NCBI GenBank assembly: GCA_036501185.1
Contig: DASYAU010000003.1
Location: 1-28,714 of the forward strand
Direction: 5' to 3'
DNA length: 28,714 nucleotides
Source of the DNA: Korobacter sp036501185
Lineage (GTDB): Bacteria > Acidobacteriota > Terriglobia > Terriglobales > Acidobacteriaceae
The notes beneath the pieces are model-generated. The model saw nothing but the letters and a program-made list of their open reading frames with translations. It searched no databases and was not told the origin of the DNA. Shown piece by piece: positions 20,676 through 26,856 of this stretch; position 1 is the stretch's first letter; the number at the start of each line of letters is the position of its first letter. The position numbers and the translations under genes were made by a program.

Positions 20676-21032
20676 GGGGTTCCTCAAATGGAGTTTAGAT
20701 ATTTTTCCGCTCGTTTGGATGCAAAGATGAGGAGGGGATTGGGCATCTCACATCGGCGGGAGCATAGAACCTGGCCTGTGAGGCGAGTTGAAAAAGGGAA
20801 TAGAGATGCCAATTGTGGTACGTTACTTGCCTTGAGGGGCTTAGGTTTTTATAATCCTCAATTCGCGAACGATTTACTTCGGGTTAACACCGTAGGCCGA
20901 ATCAGGAATCGTCTCGCGGGAATCGATTTCATCCCTTGCGCAGATTTGAGCCGTCACGAAGGTGACTATAGCGCAGATGCGCGCTGGGGCGAACGTCCGT
21001 TATCCGTACCCACGTCTTAAGGAGCTATTCGA
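20676..21032. other. Divergent promoter region between the SDR and exported TPR genes
   Basis: No gene is supported. The right half contains the promoter at 20827-20855 and an unusually long leader of about 170 bases for the TPR gene. It also holds a weak second box (TTGAGC 20946, TATAGC 20967, spacing 15). No known riboswitch pattern was recognised. Confidence 0.6.
20827..20855 (+). promoter_or_regulatory. Promoter of the exported TPR gene at 21033
   Basis: TTGCCT (20827-20832), a 17-base spacer and a perfect TATAAT (20850-20855). Predicted initiation near 20862 gives a leader of about 170 bases. Confidence 0.55.
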
Positions 21033-22391
21033 ATGAAGAAACCGCTTGTGACCATGCTGCTCATCCTGGCGACGGCCGCAGTGCAGCCGCTCGTAGCGCA
21101 GCAGTCCAGCCCCGCCGCCGGCCAAACTGCGGGCAGCGCGCCCGCCGGCCAACCGCAGCAGCAGAAGAAGGAAATCAAGGACCCGGCGGAATACAACGCG
21201 TACGTGAACGCAACCCAGCAGAGTGATCCGAACCAGAAGGCCACGGCGCTGGAATCGTTCCTGCAGACGTATCCGAACAGCGTTATGAAGATCGACGCGA
21301 TGGAACTGCTGATGGCGGCGTACCAGCAGGCAGGGAACGCGCAGAAGACGGTGGATGCGGCGAACCGGATTTTGCAAGTGGATCCGAACAACGTGCGTGC
21401 GCTGGCATTGTTGGCGTATAACGCGCGGGCGCAGGCAGAGAGCAACCACCCCGAGGCAATTCCGCAGGCAGCTGAATTTGGCAACAAGGGACTGCAGGCG
21501 CTGGCGAGCTACCAGAAGCCGGAGGGCGTTTCCGACGCGGACTTCGCAAAGCAGAAGGCGCAGTTGGAAGCGATCTTTGCCGGCGCGGCCGGATTTGCAG
21601 CGCTACAGCAGAAGGATTATGCGACGGCCTCAAAGGACCTGACGCAAGCGATCGCGGCAGAAGATTCGATGAAGATGCCGGAGTCTCCGCAATCGAACGC
21701 GATGATGCTGCGCGATATGTACCCGCTGGCGGTGGCCGACCTGGAACAGAAGCCGATGAACCCGGAAGGGTTGTGGTATGCGGCGCGCGCGGTGAAGCTG
21801 GCGAACGGCAACGCGGCAGCGCAGGCGGCGATTGAGAAGTACGGCAAAGCGAAGTACACGAAGTATCACGGATCGGACCAGGCGTGGTCGGACCTGGAAG
21901 CGTCCGCAACGTCGAATGTGCCTCCGGCGGGCTTCACGGTTGCGCCGGCTCCTCCTCCGCCGACCCCACAGCAGCAGGCGCAGGACTTGGTGAACAGCAA
22001 GGCCGTGAAAGATATGAGCTTCGCGGAATGGCAGCTCATTCTTTCGTCAGGGAATGACACCGCTGCGAGCAAGGTGTGGGACACGATTCACGATAAACAG
22101 GTTGCGCTGGTAGCGTACGTGATCTCCGCGACGAGGACAAAGATCGAACTCGCGGGCAGCACGGACGACAACGACGCACACAAGGCTGACATTACGTTGA
22201 CGCTGGATGCACCGATCCCGGTGTCGAAGGTGCCGAAAGAAGGCACGACGCTGGAATTCCAGGGCGCACCGGACACCTACACGCCCAATCCGTTCATGAT
22301 GAATATGAAGGAAGGGTCGATTCCGAGCCTGGAGAAAGCGGCACCGGTGCATCACACGGCGCCCGCGCATAAGAAGCCGGCCGCGCAGTAG
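21033..22391 (+). CDS. Exported TPR-repeat protein
   Basis: This 452-residue protein has a signal peptide (MKKPLVTMLLILATAAVQPLVAQ) and then a Gln/Pro/Ala-rich linker. TPR-like helical repeats cover about residues 50-240 (KATALESFLQTYPNSVMKIDAMELLMAAYQQAG, then KTVDAANRILQVDPNNVRALALLAYNARAQAE). A proline run (PAPPPPTP) leads to a C-terminal domain of about 120 residues with alternating strands (VALVAYVISATRTKIELAG, ADITLTLDAP). The tail is His/Pro/Lys-rich. A good AAGGAG lies upstream. It is probably a periplasmic or outer-membrane-associated scaffold. It is distinct from the TPR protein at 9380. A strong terminator follows. Confidence 0.82.
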   Translation: MKKPLVTMLLILATAAVQPLVAQQSSPAAGQTAGSAPAGQPQQQKKEIKDPAEYNAYVNATQQSDPNQKATALESFLQTYPNSVMKIDAMELLMAAYQQAGNAQKTVDAANRILQVDPNNVRALALLAYNARAQAESNHPEAIPQAAEFGNKGLQALASYQKPEGVSDADFAKQKAQLEAIFAGAAGFAALQQKDYATASKDLTQAIAAEDSMKMPESPQSNAMMLRDMYPLAVADLEQKPMNPEGLWYAARAVKLANGNAAAQAAIEKYGKAKYTKYHGSDQAWSDLEASATSNVPPAGFTVAPAPPPPTPQQQAQDLVNSKAVKDMSFAEWQLILSSGNDTAASKVWDTIHDKQVALVAYVISATRTKIELAGSTDDNDAHKADITLTLDAPIPVSKVPKEGTTLEFQGAPDTYTPNPFMMNMKEGSIPSLEKAAPVHHTAPAHKKPAAQ

Positions 22392-22414
22392 GAATAGCGA
22401 AGTAACGGACGTTA

Positions 22415-22445
22415 GGAGCAGCCTTCGGGCTGCTCCTTTTGTTTT
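22415..22445 (+). terminator. Rho-independent terminator after the TPR gene
   Basis: GGAGCAGCC (22415-22423), loop TTCG, GGCTGCTCC (22428-22436), then TTTTGTTTT. The same stem sequence recurs at 23043 and 24704. Confidence 0.9.
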
Positions 22446-22505
22446 GGGGAATGGAGACAAAAATTGTTGAAAGTAGGCGCGTGGCGGTGCAGAATCGGCG
22501 GCGAA

Positions 22506-23015
22506 ATGACGGAAGAAGACTTTCGAAGAAACTACGAACAGATGGCGGAGGACGAGCTTGTGGCGGTTCTGGCCGACCGCAAAGATCTTGCGCCGGAGGC
22601 GGCCGCTGCGCTCGACGAAGTTGTGAAGCGACGCGGAACGAAGCTGCCGGAGCCAACGCGATGGATGCGGTCGCCCGAATCCAACGAACAAGTGTACTCG
22701 TTGGAGGATTACCCCGAGTATCAAGAGCTATGCAGACGGCAGGCGTTTTCGCGCAGGTACTACCACGCGATCGCCATGGCTCCGATTTTCGTGGCGGTCG
22801 CCATAGCGGGCTTCCTCGGAAAAACAAGTTTTCTGGAGAAATACGCAGTATTGCTGGTGTCCATTGCTGGTACATGGGTAGCGCTGGTGTTGATCTTTTC
22901 GGGGTCGGTGTTTCTTCAGTTTTTTCGGTTCAAGTGCCCGCAATGCAGGCGACGGTTCGGGTCGCGGGCGGAGTGCTTTTCGTGCGAGTTTCCGCGGTCG
23001 CGTAGTAAGAGATAG
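22506..23015 (+). CDS. Membrane protein with C-terminal zinc ribbon
   Basis: This 169-residue protein has three parts. The N-terminal ~60 residues are acidic and helical (EEDFRRNYEQMAEDELVAVLADR...LAPEAAAALDEVVKRRG). Two transmembrane helices (about residues 95-112 and 119-142) follow. The C-terminal tail has CPQCRRRFGSRAECFSC, two CxxC-like knuckles that fit a zinc ribbon, then a basic end (RSRSKR). The topology would put both soluble parts in the cytoplasm. Function unknown. ATG 22506 is chosen; the longer frame starts at a TTG inside the terminator region. Confidence 0.7.
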   Translation: MTEEDFRRNYEQMAEDELVAVLADRKDLAPEAAAALDEVVKRRGTKLPEPTRWMRSPESNEQVYSLEDYPEYQELCRRQAFSRRYYHAIAMAPIFVAVAIAGFLGKTSFLEKYAVLLVSIAGTWVALVLIFSGSVFLQFFRFKCPQCRRRFGSRAECFSCEFPRSRSKR

Positions 23016-23040
23016 GCAGGGCAGGTGAAGGTGAAGACAA

Positions 23041-23071
23041 GAAGCAGCCTTTGGGCTGCTCCTTTCGTTTT
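23041..23071 (+). terminator. Rho-independent terminator after the zinc-ribbon gene
   Basis: AGCAGCC (23043-23049), loop TTTG, GGCTGCT (23054-23060), then CCTTTCGTTTT. It is a near copy of the terminator at 22415, including the bases that follow. Confidence 0.8.
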
Positions 23072-23127
23072 GGGGCGGGAGCGCGGAAAGCACCGTGCGA
23101 TACTACGTTGCTCGTTGGAGGAGATGA

Positions 23128-23451
23128 ATGCTGGCGAAGTTGCGACAGATTTTGCTTACGCAGTACATAGGCGCGATCATCACGGCGTATGTGGGAGCGC
23201 AGGCGCTCGCGAGTTTCGTGGCGGTGGTCGGGTTCGTCATCACGTCGTTGACCTTGCCTGCGCACACGACGGTGTTGGGTACGACGGCGCGGGTGGATTG
23301 GGGGAGGGTGGTGCCGGAGCTGACGAAGGTCATCCTGGATGGGATCGTGATATCGGGCCTGTGGTGGTGGCTGTATGGGGGGCGGCCATCCGAGAGCGAG
23401 ATCTCGGATCATGGCGAGCAAGCGGGTGGTTCGGATTCGGCGGTGTTGTGA
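23128..23451 (+). CDS. Small membrane protein, first gene of a three-gene operon
   Basis: A 107-residue protein with two or three hydrophobic segments (about residues 8-45 and 65-85) and a charged C-terminal tail (GGRPSESEISDHGEQAGGSD). No known family was recognised. GGAGGAG precedes the ATG by four bases. Its TGA (23449-23451) shares a base with the ATG of the next gene (TGATG), which implies coupled translation. Probably works with the next two membrane proteins. Confidence 0.65.
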   Translation: MLAKLRQILLTQYIGAIITAYVGAQALASFVAVVGFVITSLTLPAHTTVLGTTARVDWGRVVPELTKVILDGIVISGLWWWLYGGRPSESEISDHGEQAGGSDSAVL

Positions 23452-23750
23452 TGGCTGGGGTGAGCGAACAACTTCGTAAAGGACGGGTCGCCGCGATTGC
23501 GATCGGGATCATTGGGGGCAGTGCGATTACGGCGTGGATCGAGATCCTGAAGTCCTATGTGGCGCAAATCGTTCAGCCTGCAGTGAACTGGATTGGCATC
23601 CACATGTCGCATGACTATGTTGAAACTGCGACGAGAACGCCGGGCTGGAAAATCCTGGTGGTGCTGAGTGGGCTGGCAATCGTGGTGCTGCTGGCGCTGT
23701 GGGTGGTGACGCTGTGGATTTACGGGGGCGAGGAGTCGGAGGCGGCGTGA
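23451..23750 (+). CDS. Small membrane protein, second gene of the operon
   Basis: A 99-residue protein with two hydrophobic helices (about residues 12-30, AAIAIGIIGGSAITAWIEI, and 68-90, ILVVLSGLAIVVLLALWVVTLWIYG) separated by a polar loop. The tail is acidic (GGEESEAA). No family was recognised. ATG 23451 overlaps the previous stop, and its own TGA (23748-23750) overlaps the GTG of the next gene (GTGA), so all three genes are chained. Confidence 0.65.
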   Translation: MAGVSEQLRKGRVAAIAIGIIGGSAITAWIEILKSYVAQIVQPAVNWIGIHMSHDYVETATRTPGWKILVVLSGLAIVVLLALWVVTLWIYGGEESEAA

Positions 23751-24235
23751 GCTCGCGCGCAAATCTGTGGCGGACGTTGATCTTCGTGTGCTTCGTGGGG
23801 CCGGGGCCGGTGATTGGACTGGTGCCGTGCTGGCTCAGCGGATGGCAGTTGCACACGCCGATTGCGTGGTGGCGCTACCTGGGGATTGTGATGGTGCTGG
23901 CGGGGGCGTATCCGTTGGCGGATTCGATGGTGCGCTTCGTGCACGAAGGGCGGGGAACGCCGGAGCCGCTGCATCCCACAGAGAAGCTGGTGATCACGGG
24001 GCTGTATCGGTATGTGCGCAACCCGATGTATCTGGGTGCGCTGATCATGATCCTGGGGCAGGCAGTATTTTTCGAGAACTGGCAGGTTGCGGTGTTCGGG
24101 ATGATTGCGTGGGGCGCGTCGTTTGTGTTCGTGCTGGTGTATGAAGAGCCGACATTGCGGAAGAAGTATGGGGCGGAGTATGAGGAGTACTGCCGGAGGG
24201 TAGCGAGGTGGGTGCCGAAAATCAGGCGAGGCTAG
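23747..24235 (+). CDS. Isoprenylcysteine carboxyl methyltransferase-family membrane protein
   Basis: This 162-residue membrane protein of the ICMT/phospholipid methyltransferase-like family is the second in the window. It shows HPTEKLVITGLYRYVRNPMYLG, a hydrophobic hairpin, then EEPTLRKKYGAEYEEYCRRVARWVPKI, the SAM-binding and catalytic signature of the family. The start is GTG 23747 overlapping the previous TGA, with GGAGG four bases upstream; the longer frame has no supported start. The TAG stop (24233-24235) and last ~9 codons lie inside a repeat that is duplicated 194 bases downstream, so the C-terminus has been shaped by repeat sequence. The methyl acceptor is unknown. Confidence 0.85.
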   Translation: MSSRANLWRTLIFVCFVGPGPVIGLVPCWLSGWQLHTPIAWWRYLGIVMVLAGAYPLADSMVRFVHEGRGTPEPLHPTEKLVITGLYRYVRNPMYLGALIMILGQAVFFENWQVAVFGMIAWGASFVFVLVYEEPTLRKKYGAEYEEYCRRVARWVPKIRRG

Positions 24236-24580
24236 CGCCTCGCCTGCGAAGCCGTGCCGCCCCCTGAAGGGGGCTTTGTTTCGTGTGGCCGGCTTTCACG
24301 ACGCTGTCGCGTCGTGCTTCAATAGCCCGGCGGCCTTCGGCCTTGCAGGGATGTAGGTGAAAATAATTGGGTGAACAACAGCGCTGGCGAAGGGTGGGAG
24401 TGTGGGTGCCGCGCGTCAGGCGAGGCTAGCGCCCTCGCCTGCGAAGCCGTGCCGCCCCTGAAGGGGGCTTTCGTATGTTGAGGCGGCCTTTCACGACGCT
24501 GGCGCGTCGTGCTTCAAGAGCCCGGCGGCCTTCGGCCTTGCAGGGATGTGAATTGGGTGAACAACAGCGCTGGCGAAGGG
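24208..24580. repeat. Two direct copies of a ~185 bp multi-hairpin element
   Basis: Copy A (24208-24394) and copy B (24402-24580) are direct repeats with a period of about 194 bases, differing by substitutions and short indels. Each holds, in order: an 8-10 bp hairpin CAGGCGAG...CTCGCCTG; CCCC-TGAA-GGGG; an 8 bp hairpin CACGACGC/GCGTCGTG (loops TGTC and TGGC); CGGCGGCCTTCGGCCTTGC; and a shared tail ending GCGCTGGCGAAGGG. Copy A overlaps the end of the ICMT-like gene. No coding sequence is supported here. Confidence 0.9.
24259..24280 (+). terminator. Probable terminator of the three-gene membrane operon
   Basis: GCCCCC (24259-24264), loop TGAA, GGGGGC (24269-24274), then TTTGTTT. It forms part of repeat copy A. 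Confidence 0.55.
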
Positions 24581-24585
24581 ATCAG

Positions 24586-24683
24586 TCGAACAGAGCCCAT
24601 AAGCTTCGAAGTTGAGCAGAGCTCATTCGAAGTCCAGCTAAGCTCATAGGCTTCACGTCGAGCAGAGCTTATACGCTTCAAAG
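24586..24683. repeat. Four imperfect ~21-26 bp tandem repeats
   Basis: Units begin near 24588, 24614, 24635 and 24660 around the pattern GAGCAGAGCTCAT then (A/G)GCTTC or CGAAG. They are degenerate and spacing varies, unlike a CRISPR array. No gene in this stretch. Confidence 0.55.
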
Positions 24684-24700
24684 ACGATGAGCGTTAAGAA

Positions 24701-24726
24701 CAAAGGAGCAGCCCAAGGCTGCTCCT
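24701..24726 (-). terminator. Terminator of the purC-cvpA-fis operon
   Basis: On the minus strand a perfect 10 bp stem (24704-24713 with 24717-24726, loop 3) is followed by TTTGTTC. It is the same GGAGCAGCC stem family as at 22415 and 23043, in the opposite orientation. The T-run is short. Confidence 0.65.
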
Positions 24727-24752
24727 AAAATATTTATAAGTGCGGGGTACGA

Positions 24753-25037
24753 CTAGCGGGCAGCCTTCTTTTCGAAGGCGGCAAAGGTGGGGCGTTCGCT
24801 GCGTGGGGGGCGGCGTCCACCGTGGCGAATAGCTTTTACGTCGAGCTTGAGTTCGGCGATGGTGCGGCTGAGGGTATTGCGGTGCATGCCGAGCTGGCGC
24901 GCGGCTTTGCACTGGTTTCCGTTGTTTTCCTGGAGCACGGTGATGATGAATCGTTTCTTGAATTCGCGGACGGCCTCGGAGTAGAGAATGCCGCTCTTGT
25001 ACATCTGGAGTATGAGAGCTTCGAGCTGGTCCTTCAC
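24753..25037 (-). CDS. Stand-alone Fis-type helix-turn-helix regulator
   Basis: This 94-residue protein carries the DNA-binding domain known from Fis and the C-termini of NtrC-type regulators: FIITVLQENNGNQCKAARQLGMHRNTLSRTIAELK (about residues 30-65), with the recognition helix in MHRNTLSRTIAEL. An N-terminal helix (KDQLEALILQMYKSGILYSEAVREFKKR) probably dimerises it. The C-terminal tail is basic (RHGGRRPPRSER). GTG 25037 is chosen because AAGAGG lies four bases upstream; a TTG at 25058 would add seven residues. It is the last gene behind purC and cvpA. Targets are unknown. Confidence 0.85.
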   Translation of the reverse strand: MKDQLEALILQMYKSGILYSEAVREFKKRFIITVLQENNGNQCKAARQLGMHRNTLSRTIAELKLDVKAIRHGGRRPPRSERPTFAAFEKKAAR

Positions 25038-25080
25038 GGCGCCTCTTCGACGGGGCAAAGCCCCAATCAGAATATGTTCG

Positions 25081-25635
25081 TCACTTCGACTTCTTCGGCG
25101 GGGGCAGGACGGAGGGCGCCTTGTCCTCGGCCGATCGTATTAAGACAACGCCCTGACGGAACCGGTTACGGAGATCCGCGGGGGCAATCCAGGAGGCGGT
25201 CCGGCTGAGCACCAAAAAATATGGAGCCAAGGACGAATGGCGAAGGACGGGGCTGTTGGGCACGAAGGCGGCCATCGCCATAACGATGACGGCCGAGACG
25301 GCAATGCCTCGAACAGCGCCGAAGATAGCACCGAGAGTGCGATCGAACCAGCCGAGTCCGACACCGGACACAGCCCAGTTAACGATGCGCGCCAAAGCGC
25401 CAGCCAGAACCACCACCAATAAAAAGATCGTTAGAAACGCTGCAATGTCAGCCACCCATGTGGAGCTGACGTAATTCGCGTACCAGACTGCAACTTTCGG
25501 ATACTCCCAGGCTGCGAGCAGGTATCCGACGAGGGCGCCGGCCAGGCTGAAGATTTCCTTCACAAAACCCTGGGCGGCGGCAATTGCCGTCGAGAAGACA
25601 ATTACGAGAAGAATTGTCCAATCGAGAAGAGTCAT
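25081..25635 (-). CDS. cvpA: CvpA-family membrane protein
   Basis: This 184-residue inner-membrane protein has four hydrophobic helices and family features MTLLDWTILLVIVFSTAIAAAQGFVKEIFSLAG at the N-terminus and the GWFDRTLGAIFGAVRGI loop, which is the CvpA hallmark. CvpA was named for colicin V production and is linked to envelope homeostasis; molecular activity is unknown. The tail is charged and Pro-rich (SVLPPPKKSK). It starts 9 bases after the purC stop, so it is in the same transcript. In many bacteria cvpA lies next to purine genes, as here. Confidence 0.9.
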   Translation of the reverse strand: MTLLDWTILLVIVFSTAIAAAQGFVKEIFSLAGALVGYLLAAWEYPKVAVWYANYVSSTWVADIAAFLTIFLLVVVLAGALARIVNWAVSGVGLGWFDRTLGAIFGAVRGIAVSAVIVMAMAAFVPNSPVLRHSSLAPYFLVLSRTASWIAPADLRNRFRQGVVLIRSAEDKAPSVLPPPKKSK

Positions 25636-25644
25636 GCGATCTGC

Positions 25645-26559
25645 TTACTGGGGCAGGTCGCGGCCCGTGAGGCGACGATACGCCTCCACGTACTTCTCAC
25701 TTGTCTTGGCCTGTACCTCTTCGGGAAGGCCCGGAGCGGGAGGCTGTTTGTTCCACTTGATGGATTCGAGATAATCACGGACGTATTGTTTGTCGAACGA
25801 TTCCACGGCCGCGCCGGGCTTGTAGGTATCCACGGGCCAGAAGCGAGAGGAATCGGGAGTGAGCACTTCGTCGGCAAGCGTGATGCCCTTCGGCGTCATG
25901 CCAAACTCAAATTTGGTATCGGCAATGATGATGCCTTTCGTGAGCGCATAATCGGCAGCCGTTTTGTAGATCTTGATGCTGAGGTCGCGGAGCTTCTCGC
26001 TGAGATCGCCACCGGTGACGGTGACCATGCGATCAAACGAGATGTTCTCGTCGTGGCCGGTTTGTGCCTTGATGGCCGGGGTGAAGATTGGCTCAGGGAG
26101 TTTGTCGCTTTCCTTGAGTCCGGTAGGCAGCTTGATGCCGCAGACTTCGCCGTTGTTCTTGTATTCCTTCCAGCCGGAGCCGGAGAGATAACCGCGGACG
26201 ACGCACTCGACCTGGATCATCTGCGCATGCTGCACGAGCATGGATCGCCCACGAAGCTGGGCTTCGTGCTTGCGGAGCTCGGCAGGATATTTCGAGACGT
26301 CGGCGGTGGCGAGATGGTTGGCGACGACATCCTTGAGGAAGTCGAACCAGAAGAGGGAGAGCTGGGTGAGCACACGGCCCTTGTTGGGGATGCCGGAGGC
26401 GAGCACGTAGTCGAAAGCGGAAATGCGGTCGGACGCGATGAAGAGCAAGTGATCGGCATCGACCTTGTAGATGTCGCGAACTTTTCCGCTGGCGTAGAGC
26501 TCGAGCTCGGGAATGTCGGTGTGCAGGAGAACGGCGGGTTGATTCACGGAAGTTGTCAC
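25645..26559 (-). CDS. purC: SAICAR synthetase
   Basis: Phosphoribosylaminoimidazole-succinocarboxamide synthase joins CAIR and aspartate with ATP in purine synthesis. Family blocks are ELYASGKVRDIYKVDADHLLFIASDRISAFD at the N-terminus, VVRGYLSGSGWKEYK (SAICAR synthetase signature 1), LADTKFEFG-type signature 2 (IIADTKFEFGM), LADEVLTPDSSRFWP and YVRDYLES. The reading frame is open to ATG 26604, but that ATG overlaps the -10 box of the best promoter (TTGACA-16-TAGAAT), so it would lie outside the mRNA. GTG 26559 (MTTSVNQPAVLL), 304 residues, is preferred; its Shine-Dalgarno is poor. First gene of a purC-cvpA-fis operon. Confidence 0.93.
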   Translation of the reverse strand: MTTSVNQPAVLLHTDIPELELYASGKVRDIYKVDADHLLFIASDRISAFDYVLASGIPNKGRVLTQLSLFWFDFLKDVVANHLATADVSKYPAELRKHEAQLRGRSMLVQHAQMIQVECVVRGYLSGSGWKEYKNNGEVCGIKLPTGLKESDKLPEPIFTPAIKAQTGHDENISFDRMVTVTGGDLSEKLRDLSIKIYKTAADYALTKGIIIADTKFEFGMTPKGITLADEVLTPDSSRFWPVDTYKPGAAVESFDKQYVRDYLESIKWNKQPPAPGLPEEVQAKTSEKYVEAYRRLTGRDLPQ

Positions 26560-26602
26560 AGTGTTATTCGATGAGCGATTGCGATGAGTGAGAACGTCGG
26601 TC

Positions 26603-26630
26603 ATTCTAGTTATCCGAATGTTTTTGTCAA
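26603..26630 (-). promoter_or_regulatory. Promoter of the purC operon
   Basis: On the minus strand TTGACA (26625-26630), a 16-base spacer and TAGAAT (26603-26608). Predicted initiation near 26596 leaves a leader of about 37 bases before GTG 26559. Confidence 0.65.
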
Positions 26631-26856
26631 CGGGTTGAAATATTTGAAAATTCCAACCACGCTGCGGTTTGATGAAAACATATTGACAACCGAGCATGTG
26701 TTGCGAAACACACGCCCGATGCGGCTCTTAGCGATTCCTGCGGAAGATGTTCTGTGCCACGCGGGCTGCAAAACGAGTGGATTAATTCACAACACGGAAG
26801 CAGTCCGTGTCAAGGACAAGAAAAAATTTTTTGTTCGCGGAATGAACCGGAACGAA
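26605..26856. other. AT-rich spacer between the radical SAM and purC genes
   Basis: No gene is supported. The spacer contains the purC promoter and a second minus-strand TTGACA (26808-26813) with a weak -10. It also has a plus-strand TTGACA at 26684 and a small GTGTT-GCGA-AACAC hairpin (26698-26711). A small RNA cannot be excluded. Confidence 0.5.

Noticed and set aside
19884..21020. 378-codon plus-strand frame across the SDR gene and the spacer.
   Set aside because: It overlaps a well-supported SDR on the other strand and has antisense composition.
24586..24683. Possible CRISPR array in the repeats after the membrane operon.
   Set aside because: Units are degenerate, the spacing varies (about 21-26 bases), there are no unique spacers of constant length, and no cas genes are in the window.
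25786..26574. 262-codon frame antisense to purC.
   Set aside because: purC on the minus strand has both SAICAR synthetase signatures; the antisense frame has none.
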